Source: Flavobacterium cellulosilyticum
Lineage (GTDB): Bacteria; Bacteroidota; Bacteroidia; Flavobacteriales; Flavobacteriaceae
Length of the DNA: 64,000 nt
Assembly (NCBI RefSeq): GCF_004349355.1
Contig: NZ_SMFK01000002.1
Span: 434,001 to 498,000, forward strand
Direction: 5' to 3'
Positions 54,432 through 63,094 of this stretch are shown one piece after another. The stretch's first letter is position 1. Each line of letters opens with the position of its first letter. A model generated the notes under the pieces. The model worked only from the letters and a program-made list of their open reading frames with translations, did no database searches and was not told the origin of the DNA. The position numbers were made by a program, and so were the translations under genes.

Positions 54432-54436
54432 TTTTG
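54429..54436 (+). promoter_or_regulatory. -7 element of tetR (TAGTTTTG)
   Basis: Perfect TAnnTTTG, 17 bases before the tetR ATG, sharing its first three bases with operator O1. Confidence 0.6.
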
Positions 54437-54452
54437 TAGTGTAAAAATAATA

Positions 54453-55016
54453 ATGGCAAGAACAAAACAATATAACGAACAAGAAGTAATAGAAAAGGCA
54501 ATGTCTTTATTCTGGCGTAATGGGTATGAAAACACCTCCGTTCGTATGTTGGAAAAAGAAATGGGCATCAATCAGTTTTCTATTTATGCCAGTTTTGGAT
54601 GCAAACAGGGCGTTTTTTTAGAATCCATTAAAAGCTACAAAGCAAAATTGAATATTATATTCGATAAATTACACAAAGGCACCGATGGGGTAAGTGATAT
54701 TAAGCAATTTTTTTACGATTCAGTAAACAAACCTGTAGAATTTGGCAATAACAAAGGCTGTTTAATTACAAATACCTACAATGAATTCGCAGGATTAGAA
54801 GACCAATTGATCAACGAGCAAATGGTCGATTTCATGAACAAATTAAAAGAAGTATTCATCCAAAAATTAAGAATGGATCCTTCTAAAGATGAAGAAACAA
54901 TTCATCAGCAAGCCAATTATTTGGTACTAGCCAAACACGGCTTGGCCGCAGCATCAAGAGTAAACACTAAAAAGGAGATAGATGATTATATCGATTTAAC
55001 CTTCAAAAACATCTAA
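54453..55016 (+). CDS. TetR/AcrR-family repressor
   Basis: 187 residues. N-terminal helix-turn-helix (about 8-55): QEVIEKAMSLFWRNGYENTSVRMLEKEMGI followed by SIYASFGCKQGVFLES, the AcrR/YxaF-like form. The C-terminal ligand domain is typical of repressors that sense electrophiles or small organics (NKGCLITNTYNEF). It is autoregulated in all likelihood, since near-identical palindromes lie at its own promoter and at the CMD gene 71 bases downstream. Confidence 0.93.
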   Translation: MARTKQYNEQEVIEKAMSLFWRNGYENTSVRMLEKEMGINQFSIYASFGCKQGVFLESIKSYKAKLNIIFDKLHKGTDGVSDIKQFFYDSVNKPVEFGNNKGCLITNTYNEFAGLEDQLINEQMVDFMNKLKEVFIQKLRMDPSKDEETIHQQANYLVLAKHGLAAASRVNTKKEIDDYIDLTFKNI

Positions 55017-55037
55017 ATCCTTTTTTTTGATCTAAAA

Positions 55038-55053
55038 CTAAGCAATTGCTTAG
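55038..55053. promoter_or_regulatory. Putative TetR operator O2 (CTAAGCAATTGCTTAG)
   Basis: Perfect 16-base palindrome between tetR and the carboxymuconolactone-decarboxylase-like gene, ending 35 bases before that gene's ATG. It repeats O1 with two substitutions. The same repressor should control both. Confidence 0.78.
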
Positions 55054-55087
55054 AAATATAAACAGTAATAAATTAAAATTTAAAATT

Positions 55088-55645
55088 ATGACTACATTAA
55101 AAATTCACAACCTCGAAACAGCACCAGAAGAAAGTAAACAAGCTTTAGAAAATTCACAAAAAGCCTACGGTGTAATTCCTGGTCTTCATGGTGTTTTGGC
55201 TAACTCACCTCAAACTTTGGAGGCATACAAAACCCTTCACGAATTCTTTGTAAACTCTTCTTTCAATAACGACGAACTTACCGTAGTTTGGCAAACCATC
55301 AACGTAGAGCACGAATGTCATTATTGCGTTCCCGCACACACCGGAATAGCTGCCATGATGAAAGTAGATGAGTCCATCTCGAATGCTTTGCGCAATAGAA
55401 CCGCAATGCCCAATGCCAAATTGCAAGCCTTACACGAAATGACCTTAAAAATTGTTCGTAATCGCGGTCATGTAACTCAAGAAGATTTAGACACATTTTA
55501 TGCTGCAGGTTATGGCGAAAGACAAGTACTAGAAATTATCCTTGGTTTGTCTCAAAAAATAATTAGCAACTACACCAATCATATAGCCAATACACCGGTA
55601 GACGCCATGTCCAAAAAATTTGCTTGGGAACCAACAACAGTATAA
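55088..55645 (+). CDS. Carboxymuconolactone decarboxylase/AhpD-like protein
   Basis: 185 residues from MTTLKIHNLETAPEES; the longer frame runs through operator O2 and is rejected. All-helical AhpD/CMD fold with HECHYCVPAHTGIA, giving a CxxC plus downstream histidine as in alkylhydroperoxidase D. It likely acts as a peroxidase or disulfide reductase in oxidative or electrophile stress. It is the target of the adjacent TetR. EthD-like and HAD genes follow after an intergenic repeat. Confidence 0.9.
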   Translation: MTTLKIHNLETAPEESKQALENSQKAYGVIPGLHGVLANSPQTLEAYKTLHEFFVNSSFNNDELTVVWQTINVEHECHYCVPAHTGIAAMMKVDESISNALRNRTAMPNAKLQALHEMTLKIVRNRGHVTQEDLDTFYAAGYGERQVLEIILGLSQKIISNYTNHIANTPVDAMSKKFAWEPTTV

Positions 55646-55687
55646 TCCAAAATAAAAACTAAGTCACCAATACTAATTCTTTTTATT

Positions 55688-55780
55688 TGGGCAGCTATTC
55701 CGCCCTCCGTTCCCGCTTTTTTTGTTCCGCTACGCTGCACAAAAAAGAGCTCCACTCAGGTCGGGCTGCGAGCACAAGAC
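55688..55780. repeat. GC-rich intergenic repeat (GGGCAGCTATTCCGCCCTCC...)
   Basis: A block much richer in GC than its surroundings: GGGCAGCTATTCCGCCCTCC, CCCGC-T7, GTTCCGCTACGCTGCAC, AAAAAAGAGCTCCACTCAGG and TCGGGCTGCGAGCAC. I recognise this phrase order from intergenic repeats in Flavobacteriaceae. T7 and A6 tracts on either side of the CGCTACGCTG core could pair. It sits between the CMD and EthD genes. Confidence 0.65.
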
Positions 55781-55842
55781 AACAAAAAAAGTGCAAAATA
55801 AGGTTGGTGACTTGTTTCAAAAAAACATAAAATAAAAATACC

Positions 55843-56151
55843 ATGATAAAAGTAAGTGTACTATATCCAAACGGTCCAGAGACCAAATTTGATGTAGATT
55901 ATTATAAAAATACCCACCTTCCCATGATTGCTCAAGCATTAGGTGATGCATTAATAGGAATGGAATTGAATATTGGCCTTGGCGGAAGAGTGCCAGGTGA
56001 ATTAGCGCCTTATGTGGCCATTGCTCATTTAAACTTTGATTCTATAGCCTCTTTTAAGACCTCTTTTGAACCTCATGCAGCCACATTTGCCGCCGATGTG
56101 CCCAATTATACAAATGTTGCTGGAGAGCTTCAAATAAGTGAAATTATTTAA
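55843..56151 (+). CDS. EthD-family dimeric alpha-beta barrel protein
   Basis: 102 residues. The EthD fold is shown by MIKVSVLYPNGPETKFDVDYY, NTHLPMIAQALGD and AHLNFDSIASFKTSFEPH. EthD proteins aid degradation of ethers or act as small ferredoxin-like-fold accessory enzymes; the histidine in THLPM is conserved. It is 52 bases upstream of the HAD gene and part of a run of small stress or detoxification genes after tetR. Confidence 0.9.
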   Translation: MIKVSVLYPNGPETKFDVDYYKNTHLPMIAQALGDALIGMELNIGLGGRVPGELAPYVAIAHLNFDSIASFKTSFEPHAATFAADVPNYTNVAGELQISEII

Positions 56152-56203
56152 AACTATCTAGAAAATCAATACAATAAACAAGGAAAGCAACAAACGAAAT
56201 TTT

Positions 56204-56986
56204 ATGAAAAAAGCATCTTTAGCAACTATAGCAGAAATTACGGCACCCAGTTTGTCGTTTGGTTCCGAAACAAAATTTAAAGAAACAGCAGTCTCAATTT
56301 CAGCAGCAGTGCCACCAAAAGTGTTGTTTTTTGATGTCAACGAATCGTTATTAGACTTAGAAAATATTAAAAAAAGTGTTGGTAAAGCCTTAGGAGGCAG
56401 AGAAGATTTAGCTTCCTTATGGTTTACCACAATGCTGCACTATTCTTTGGTAGAAACCACAGCCCGTCAATACACCGATTTTGGTACCATAGGTGCAGCA
56501 TCTTTGAGAATGGTTGCAGCTAATAATGGGGTGCAACTCACGGAAAATGACGCTAAAAGTGCAGTAAGTGCGATTGCTTCACTACCCGCACATCCCGAAG
56601 TAAAAGAAGCATTAATGAAGTTAAAAAAAGCGGGATATATCCTGGTTTCTTTAACTAATTCTTCCAACAAAGGAGTCAAAAACCAATTTAAAAATGCAGG
56701 TTTAACCGATTTTTTTGATCAGCGATTAAGCATTGAAGATATTGGTAAATACAAACCGCATAGCGATGTATACGATTGGGCAGCCAGAAAACTAGGGGTA
56801 CAACCTAGCGAATGTATGATGATAGCCGCTCACGGATGGGATATAGCAGGAGCAATCTGGGCAGGATGGAGAGGCGCCTTTATAGCACGTCCCGGACAAC
56901 AACTGTATCCTTTGGCACCTTTGCCAGAAATAAACGAAACAGACCTTCTTAAAATAGCCCAAAAACTGATCTATTATAAACAATAA
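56204..56986 (+). CDS. Haloacid dehalogenase type II-like HAD hydrolase
   Basis: 260 residues. An unusual N-terminal extension of about 38 residues precedes the HAD core. Nucleophile motif FFDVNESLLD (aspartate near 44), motif II SLTNSSNKG, the lysine in GKYKPHSDVYDWAARKLG, and MMIAAHGWDIAGAIWAGWRGAFI match L-2-haloacid dehalogenases. DVNES replaces the usual DAYGT, as in many Bacteroidota members. Substrate unconfirmed. Probably cotranscribed with the EthD gene. Confidence 0.88.
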   Translation: MKKASLATIAEITAPSLSFGSETKFKETAVSISAAVPPKVLFFDVNESLLDLENIKKSVGKALGGREDLASLWFTTMLHYSLVETTARQYTDFGTIGAASLRMVAANNGVQLTENDAKSAVSAIASLPAHPEVKEALMKLKKAGYILVSLTNSSNKGVKNQFKNAGLTDFFDQRLSIEDIGKYKPHSDVYDWAARKLGVQPSECMMIAAHGWDIAGAIWAGWRGAFIARPGQQLYPLAPLPEINETDLLKIAQKLIYYKQ

Positions 56987-57014
56987 TCAAACGGCAATTC
57001 TCGCATCATATTAT

Positions 57015-57058
57015 AAAAAAAAGGCTTCTTTATTTTTAATAAAGAAGCCTTTTTTTTT
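57015..57058. terminator. Bidirectional terminator
   Basis: AAAAAGGCTTCTTTATT pairs perfectly with AATAAAGAAGCCTTTTT and has A and T runs at its ends. It separates the convergent HAD and sulfurtransferase genes. Confidence 0.93.
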
Positions 57059-57059
57059 G

Positions 57060-57863
57060 CTATTTTTCTATTGGTAAATCAGTCGCTTGTCCCCATTCTG
57101 TCCATGATCCATCGTAAACCGCTTTCGGATTATCGCCAATCAGCTCGGTAGCCAATAATAGAATACAGGCTGTAATTCCCGATCCACATGTAAAATACAA
57201 AGGTTTGTCGTTGAGGTCAAATATTTCAGTCAAATCCGCTGCCGATTTGTATTTTCCATCTTTAAAAAGGGTTTCGAAAGGTACATTAACCGAACCAGGT
57301 ATATGGCCGTTTCTGATTCCGACTCTTGTTTCTTCTATCGTGGCATGAAAACGGTCTGATGATCTAGCATCGATTAAATTGGCTTTTTTCGAATCTATGT
57401 TTTCAAGAATTTGCTCTTTATTTTTGACGGTATCAGTATTCAAATGGCCTTGAAAATCGCCAATAGCATAGGTGGTTTCTTTCGGTTTTTCAGTAGGATA
57501 TCCTTGTTTAATCCATTCTGGAAGTCCACCATCCAGAACTGCAATGTTTGTATGTCCCATGGCATTAAACATAAACCAAACTCTTGGACTGGAGTAAATT
57601 CCAGTAGTGTCATAAACCACTATGAAACTATCATTATTAACACCTAATTTTTGGCATTCTGTAGTGAATTGTTCCTCAGAAGGAAAGGTATTTGGCAATG
57701 GATTTTTTGTGTCGCTGAAAGTGTTTTTTATATCAAACAAACGCGCTCCAGGAATTTGTGTATCCTTTGTTTGGTTTTGGTCCAGTCGTGCTTCTAGAAT
57801 AATTAAATTATCATCTTCAATATGTTCAGAAACCCATTTTGCAGAAACTATGGTGTTTTTCAT
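57060..57863 (-). CDS. Two-domain rhodanese-type sulfurtransferase
   Basis: 267 residues: an inactive N-terminal rhodanese domain (about 5-120, IILEARLDQNQTKDTQIPGA) and an active C-terminal one (about 150-265) with the persulfide loop TCGSGITACI. CGSGxTA is the signature of 3-mercaptopyruvate sulfurtransferases, while thiosulfate sulfurtransferases have CRKGVTA, so the mercaptopyruvate type is favoured. No signal peptide. A single-gene unit. Confidence 0.92.
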   Translation of the reverse strand: MKNTIVSAKWVSEHIEDDNLIILEARLDQNQTKDTQIPGARLFDIKNTFSDTKNPLPNTFPSEEQFTTECQKLGVNNDSFIVVYDTTGIYSSPRVWFMFNAMGHTNIAVLDGGLPEWIKQGYPTEKPKETTYAIGDFQGHLNTDTVKNKEQILENIDSKKANLIDARSSDRFHATIEETRVGIRNGHIPGSVNVPFETLFKDGKYKSAADLTEIFDLNDKPLYFTCGSGITACILLLATELIGDNPKAVYDGSWTEWGQATDLPIEK

Positions 57864-58354
57864 TTTTAATATTTTTAGGTTGTTGCTATTTTGTGAACAT
57901 TAATTTTTGTGATTAATCAGTCTATTAAAAAAATGAAATGCCTCCAGCTAAAGCTGAATACAATTGATACTTTAACAATAAAACAGGATAAATAGTTTTG
58001 ATTTTTTATTAAACCATTTATAAAATTGGTTCTTATGGATAAGTTGTGAACCTCTTTTTTTTAACTATTAAGCAAGTTAAGAAAAATTAAGTTTTTTTTC
58101 TTAATAAACCTTAAATAACTTAATGGTTTAAAAATTTTAAAAAAAAACTAAATTATTTTACCTTTTTCGTAGAAATGCCTGTAGAGCCATAAAATTAAGA
58201 AATCCTTCAAATCTTAATTTTCTTAACGGTTAAAAATGAAATAATAATAAATTGCTATGTATAAATTGTTTTGGCTTTTCTATACAAAAGCCAGTAAATC
58301 CATTTTTTTTAGAATCATATAAAAGTACATTTTTTTATTTGGATTGAAAAAGAC
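57864..58354. other. Gene-free stretch with TTAA-rich repeats
   Basis: About 490 bases. Repeated phrases of the CTTAATTTTCTTAACGGTT / CCTTAAATAACTTAATGGTT kind occur at 58106-58131 and 58213-58236, similar to the inverted repeat at 44045-44100. No gene is visible. Confidence 0.5.
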
Positions 58355-58362
58355 TAACTTTG
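58355..58362 (+). promoter_or_regulatory. -7 element of the DUF294 gene (TAACTTTG)
   Basis: Perfect TAnnTTTG, 30 bases before the ATG at 58393. Confidence 0.5.
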
Positions 58363-58392
58363 GATTTAGTATAAATTAACATTAATTTGTAA

Positions 58393-60309
58393 ATGAAGAA
58401 CACCATTTCAGAACGTATATATGATTTTCTAAAAGACTATCCCCCTTTTAACTTAATTTCAAAAAGTAAGTTGCTCGACATAGCGGCTAAAGTTGAGATA
58501 GTATATTTTGAAAAAGATGTCATTATTTTTAACCAAGATGAGGCACCTCAGGAACATTTTTATATTATATATGAAGGAGCTGTTCGATTGTATCGCTTTA
58601 TTGATGATCAAAAATACAATTTAGATATTTGTGATGAAGGGGACATTTTTGGCTTACGTCCTTTAATAATAAATGAAGATTATACTATGGGTGCGGCCAC
58701 AAATGAAGAAACAATTCTTTATGGGATACCCGTTTCTATATTTCTTGAAATAGTTGACGAATATCCAAAAGTAAGTCAGTATCTAATTGCTAATTTTGCA
58801 ACAAATACGAGAGAACCTTTTTCGGATAAACACAAAGGAAGGTTGTTTGCCAATGTGTCTTCTGTGCAAAAAGTCGAAAATAGCTTTGCCGAAACTCAAT
58901 CTGCCCAATATAGTAAAAACCCTATTACTTGTACAGTAGATACTACTATTAAGGAAGCGTCGATTATAATGACTGAAAAAGTCATAAACTCTATTATTAT
59001 CGCTGAAGATAATCGTCCACTTGGCATTATTACAGACAAAGATATTAGAACAAAAATAGGTACAGGCTTGGTTAGTGTTGATAAAAAAGTCACTGCCATA
59101 ATGTCGAGTCCAGTGATTTCTTTTCCAGAAAAATTTACTGTAGCCGAAGCTCAAATTGCAATGCTGAAAAATAAATTATCTCACATTTGTATTACCAAAG
59201 ATGGTACTGATAAATCAGAATTAGTGGGAATTTTAACAAATCAGGATTTGAATTTTGTACAGGCTAACAATCCAGTATTTTTAATTCGTGATGTGAAACA
59301 CGCTAAGGATATTGAAACGCTTAAATACATTAGAATTAAGGCCTCAGAGCTTACAAAAGGTTATTTAGAACAGGAAATTCCTATTTATTTTATAACAAAG
59401 GTGATTTCAGAAATAAATACTGCAATTACTAAGCGAATTGTTAGGCTTTCTATTAAAGAATTAGAAGAGGATCCGCCAGTAGCTTATACATGGTTAGCCA
59501 TGGGAAGTCAAGGAAGGAAAGAACAATTGTTGATTACGGATCAAGATAATGCATTGGTTTTCGAAAATGTACCCGAATCAGAATACGCAAGTGTTAAAGC
59601 TTATTTTTTAAAACTTTCTACTAAAGTTACTGAAAAGTTGCATATAGTTGGGTTTGAATATTGCCCAGCAAATATAATGGCAAGTAACCCCAAATGGTGT
59701 CAGTCATTAAACGAATGGCAAACTCAATTTAAAGAATGGATCGATAATCCTACTTCAGATAAAATTCTTTTGAGCATTATATTTTTTGATTTTGATTACG
59801 TTGCTGGTGATGTGGAATTGTACAATCAAATGTCGGACAGTGTTTTTAAAAATGTTGCTGACAAACAGTTTTTTCTAGGGTTTTTGAGTAAATCTACGCT
59901 TTTAAATCCTGCTCCACTTGGGTTTTTCAAACAGTTTTTAGTAGAACAAGATGGTGAAAATAAAGATCAATTTGATATTAAAAGCCGCGCTATTCGACCT
60001 CTTGTTGATGCTGCCAGAATTTTTTCGTTACACCATAATTTAAAAATCAATAATACAATTGCTCGTTTTGAACGTTTAATGGAATTAGACCCACAACATC
60101 GTGACTTGTTCGAATCTTGTGCAATAGCATTTAAAATCTTGCTCCAATTTAGAACCTCACAAGGTTTAGCAAATAATGATACTGGGAGATTTGTGGATAT
60201 AAATGCTTTGAGTAAATCAGACCGATTGAAATTGAAGAGTTGTTTCAAACCATTGTCAAATATCCAAGAAATATTAAAAATTCGTTTTAATGTTGCCTTA
60301 CTTCCCTAA
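58393..60309 (+). CDS. cNMP-binding/CBS/DUF294 nucleotidyltransferase-like signalling protein
   Basis: 638 residues in four blocks. A cyclic-nucleotide-binding fold (about 15-130, IFNQDEAPQEHFYIIYEGAVRL) leads into two CBS domains (about 170-225 and 235-295). A DUF294 nucleotidyltransferase-like domain follows (about 325-460) with MGSQGRKEQLLITDQDNAL, the GSxGRxE...TDxDNAL signature of GlnD/KNT-type enzymes, and then a helical DUF294 C-terminal domain (about 495-635). It probably senses adenine nucleotides and modifies or regulates a partner. It is coupled to the exonuclease gene two bases downstream, a pairing known from acetate-metabolism loci. Confidence 0.92.
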   Translation: MKNTISERIYDFLKDYPPFNLISKSKLLDIAAKVEIVYFEKDVIIFNQDEAPQEHFYIIYEGAVRLYRFIDDQKYNLDICDEGDIFGLRPLIINEDYTMGAATNEETILYGIPVSIFLEIVDEYPKVSQYLIANFATNTREPFSDKHKGRLFANVSSVQKVENSFAETQSAQYSKNPITCTVDTTIKEASIIMTEKVINSIIIAEDNRPLGIITDKDIRTKIGTGLVSVDKKVTAIMSSPVISFPEKFTVAEAQIAMLKNKLSHICITKDGTDKSELVGILTNQDLNFVQANNPVFLIRDVKHAKDIETLKYIRIKASELTKGYLEQEIPIYFITKVISEINTAITKRIVRLSIKELEEDPPVAYTWLAMGSQGRKEQLLITDQDNALVFENVPESEYASVKAYFLKLSTKVTEKLHIVGFEYCPANIMASNPKWCQSLNEWQTQFKEWIDNPTSDKILLSIIFFDFDYVAGDVELYNQMSDSVFKNVADKQFFLGFLSKSTLLNPAPLGFFKQFLVEQDGENKDQFDIKSRAIRPLVDAARIFSLHHNLKINNTIARFERLMELDPQHRDLFESCAIAFKILLQFRTSQGLANNDTGRFVDINALSKSDRLKLKSCFKPLSNIQEILKIRFNVALLP

Positions 60310-60311
60310 TT

Positions 60312-60977
60312 ATGTTTGACTTTTTTAAAAGAAAAAAATATCCTGAATTTTGGGAAAATCATATTGAAAAGTTGAAAAATATAAAATATTCTAACTTTGA
60401 AAGTATCCGTTTTGTAGTATTAGATACGGAAACTACCGGGTTTAGTTATGAGGGGGATCGAATGTTATGTATTGGTGCCGTTGCCATAAAAAACAATAAA
60501 ATTTTAGTTTCAGATTCATTTGAAGTGTACATCAAACAAGAAGTTTTTAATAAAGATACCGTTAAGATTCACGGAATTCGAAAAAACGGAAACGAGATAA
60601 AAGTTAGTGAAGAAGAAGCTTTACGTCAATTTATTGACTATTTAGACGATGCTGTCATTGTTGCCCATCATACTGTTTTTGATATTACAATGATAAATGT
60701 GGCACTAAAAAGAATGAACCTGGGTTCCATAAAATCGAAACAATTAGACACGAATTACATTCATAAAAAAATTGCAACTCAAGATAAATCAAAAAAAATC
60801 TTCAGTCTTGATGAACTTTGCGATATTTATAATGTGAAAAAGCACGATAGGCATACCGCATTAGGTGATGCTTTGATAACTGCTTATATATTTTTAAAAT
60901 TAACGATTAAATACCAAAAAAATAACACCTTGAATTTACACGATTTAATCAAAACAAATTACTATTTGAATAAATAA
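60312..60977 (+). CDS. DnaQ-like 3'-5' exonuclease
   Basis: 221 residues. DEDDh exonuclease motifs are complete: VVLDTETTGFSY (DxE), AHHTVFDITMIN (D), and the last HTALGDALITAYIF (H-x4-D). It resembles the epsilon subunit of DNA polymerase III in fold, but as a stand-alone enzyme it more likely degrades RNA or DNA ends. It starts two bases after the DUF294 stop, so the two are cotranscribed. Confidence 0.92.
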   Translation: MFDFFKRKKYPEFWENHIEKLKNIKYSNFESIRFVVLDTETTGFSYEGDRMLCIGAVAIKNNKILVSDSFEVYIKQEVFNKDTVKIHGIRKNGNEIKVSEEEALRQFIDYLDDAVIVAHHTVFDITMINVALKRMNLGSIKSKQLDTNYIHKKIATQDKSKKIFSLDELCDIYNVKKHDRHTALGDALITAYIFLKLTIKYQKNNTLNLHDLIKTNYYLNK

Positions 60978-60978
60978 A

Positions 60979-61012
60979 AAAGTCCAAAAATCTTTCGATT
61001 TTCGGACTCATT
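60979..61012. terminator. Hairpin terminator after the exonuclease gene
   Basis: AGTCCAAAAATC pairs with GATTTTCGGACT (one mismatch) around TTTC. It lies directly after the exonuclease stop and faces the convergent sigma gene. Confidence 0.75.
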
Positions 61013-61116
61013 CGGTTGGTTTTGGTTCGTTATCTTTAAAATAAGTTGAAAAGTTTGCCACTCAATACTAATTTGAGTTCTTGAGCAAGAACCATCTTTT
61101 GATTTTTAGAACTTCA

Positions 61117-61650
61117 TTATCCAAAAATTGTAATTATTAATATGATAATGCAAGCGTCCATTTTTTCTCTTATGAACGAGTAGGATCTTTTCATTTGTGT
61201 TTTTACGGTATTAATAGAAATGTTTTGATTTTCAGCAATTTCGGAATAGCTGTTATTGTCAATGACATGAGAGATGAAAATATTTCTCCTCGCTTCTGGA
61301 AGTTGGTTTAGCAACTTCATCACTTTTGAAATTTTGCTTTCTTCTAGTTTTTCAAAGTTAATTTGTTCTTCAAAATCTGGAATAAATATGTTTTTTTCTA
61401 TCGAAATAATTTGTTTTGTTTTTTCTAGGTATTGTAGACTAAGGTTTTTAATCGCTTTTGAACTATAGGATTTGAATGACGAGGTAATAGTAATCGCTGG
61501 TTCTTTTTTCCAGAAGTAGATAAAAAAATCTTGCACAATGTCTTTTGCGGCATCTTTATCTTTGGTAATTTGAAAGGAAACCAATGATAAAAATGCAAAA
61601 TTATCTTTGTATAAAGCCTCGAATTTTATTAAATCTTCGTTCGCTGACAT
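61117..61650 (-). CDS. ECF RNA polymerase sigma-70 factor
   Basis: 177 residues. Region 2 is visible in KDAAKDIVQDFFIYFWKKE, with SYSSKAIKNLSLQYL; region 4 in LPEARRNIFISHVIDNNSYSEIAE followed by SINTVKTQMKRS. A hydrophobic tail (ACIIILIITIFG) at the C-terminus is unusual and may anchor it or reflect a read-on end. It is divergent from a FecR gene across 161 bases and should drive the fecR-susC locus to its right. Confidence 0.9.
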   Translation of the reverse strand: MSANEDLIKFEALYKDNFAFLSLVSFQITKDKDAAKDIVQDFFIYFWKKEPAITITSSFKSYSSKAIKNLSLQYLEKTKQIISIEKNIFIPDFEEQINFEKLEESKISKVMKLLNQLPEARRNIFISHVIDNNSYSEIAENQNISINTVKTQMKRSYSFIREKMDACIIILIITIFG

Positions 61651-61722
61651 TAGTTATATAATTAAAGAATGATTTAATTTATTGCATAGTTAGTAAAAAA
61701 AAGATAAAATAAAAGTATTTTC

Positions 61723-61770
61723 GTTAAAAAAGTTAAAAATATTGTCACCCTAAATTAACTTTTTTATAAC
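61723..61770. promoter_or_regulatory. Inverted repeat in the sigma/fecR divergent promoter region
   Basis: GTTAAAAAAGTTAA (61723-61736) faces TTAACTTTTTTATAAC (61755-61770), nearly complementary with a 1-2 base offset, around ATATTGTCACCCTAAA. It lies near the middle of the 161-base gap between divergent genes, where an operator or sigma-dependent promoter would be expected. Confidence 0.4.
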
Positions 61771-61811
61771 ATAACTATAACGATTGAATATTGATTTAAT
61801 AAAATAACAGT

Positions 61812-62960
61812 ATGGAAATTCAACCCAAAGTGATTAAAGTTCTACGAAAAATTAACGCGAAAGGAAATATCGACGTTAAGAAATTCAAGAAATTAAGTGT
61901 CGAAGAGCAAGAGCTGATTGAAAATCTTTACAAAGAAGGATTAATAGAGGAGGCTTTGAGTTTTATTGATTCTATGGATGTTAATGAAAATTGGGAAGAA
62001 TTACAAAGTGAACTTAAAAAACACTCAAGTCCAGTTGTGCCATTATGGAAGAAATCATTAAGGTATGCCGCTATTTTTTTGGGTCTTATAGGAGTCTTAT
62101 TCCTTCTTCAACACAAGGATGTAATTGATTCTGAAATAAAATTAAATGGAGACGAAATTCAATTGGTATTAGAGAATGGAGATATTCAAATTCTAAAAGC
62201 AAATGGAGATCAAGTAATTGTTTCGAATAGTGGTCAACAAATCGGTTCCCAGAAAGGAACTGAAATAAAGTACAACTCAAATACTGAAATTGATAAGCTG
62301 GTTTACAATAAAATACGAATTCCTGACGGAAAAACCTTCAATGTAACCTTGTCTGACGGAACACGTATTTGTTTGAATTCAGGCAGTTCATTAAGGTTTC
62401 CGGTACGATTTATCAAAGGATTGAAAAGAGAAGTGTTCCTTGAAGGAGAAGCATTTTTTAATGTTACCAAAGATAAATTACATCCGTTTGTTGTAAATGC
62501 AGATGCGGTTCATGTTCAAGTTTTGGGTACAAAATTTAATGTTTCTTCTTATGCAGAAGATAAAGTGGTAAATACAGTTTTGGTAGAAGGTTCGGTAGCG
62601 TTGAGTACAACAACAAGGCCAAATGATAAAACCATGCTGACGCCTGGATTTAAAGGAGCATTTGATAAATCAGGAAAAGCTCTTTTTTCATTAGAAAAAG
62701 TTGATACAGAATATTATACAAACTGGATGAAAGGAGAAATTGCTTTTAAAAGTATTGGATTCAAGGAAATAACTCAAAAATTAGAACGTACTTATAACGT
62801 TTCTATTTCCAATAATAACAAAGATTTAGATGAGGTGAAATTCAGTGGCTCATTTGACAGAAATATAGAATCTATAAATGAAGTGATGGAAGCAATGAGT
62901 AAAATTTACTCTTTTAATTATAAAATAACTGAAAACAATTTAATAATTATAACCAAATAA
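61812..62960 (+). CDS. FecR-family anti-sigma factor
   Basis: 382 residues. A cytoplasmic part (about 1-80), one membrane helix (YAAIFLGLIGVLFLLQH), then a periplasmic FecR domain with DGTRICLNSGSSLRFPVRF, EVFLEGEAFFNVTKDKLHPFVV and VLGTKFNVSSYAED, ending in an STN-like DUF4974 domain (GFKEITQKLERTYNVSI). It is longer than the other FecR here because of an extra segment after the helix. It should respond to the STN domain of the SusC-type gene downstream. Confidence 0.93.
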   Translation: MEIQPKVIKVLRKINAKGNIDVKKFKKLSVEEQELIENLYKEGLIEEALSFIDSMDVNENWEELQSELKKHSSPVVPLWKKSLRYAAIFLGLIGVLFLLQHKDVIDSEIKLNGDEIQLVLENGDIQILKANGDQVIVSNSGQQIGSQKGTEIKYNSNTEIDKLVYNKIRIPDGKTFNVTLSDGTRICLNSGSSLRFPVRFIKGLKREVFLEGEAFFNVTKDKLHPFVVNADAVHVQVLGTKFNVSSYAEDKVVNTVLVEGSVALSTTTRPNDKTMLTPGFKGAFDKSGKALFSLEKVDTEYYTNWMKGEIAFKSIGFKEITQKLERTYNVSISNNNKDLDEVKFSGSFDRNIESINEVMEAMSKIYSFNYKITENNLIIITK

Positions 62961-62993
62961 ACTGCCTATGAATTAGAAGTGAAACAAAAAAAA

Positions 62994-63047
62994 CACACTA
63001 AAAAAAACCGAAAAATAGGATCAGTATTTTCCGGCTTATAGAGTGTG
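62994..63047 (+). promoter_or_regulatory. Structured leader in the fecR-susC gap
   Basis: CACACT pairs with AGTGTG at the outside, and CCGAAAAATA pairs with TATTTTCCGG inside, forming a two-part hairpin of about 54 bases in the 134-base gap. No long T-run follows, so a simple terminator is unlikely. It could stabilise or control the susC transcript. Confidence 0.45.
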
Positions 63048-63094
63048 CTAAACGACGTACAGAAATAAATCATTTAAAACAAACAACCAAAATT

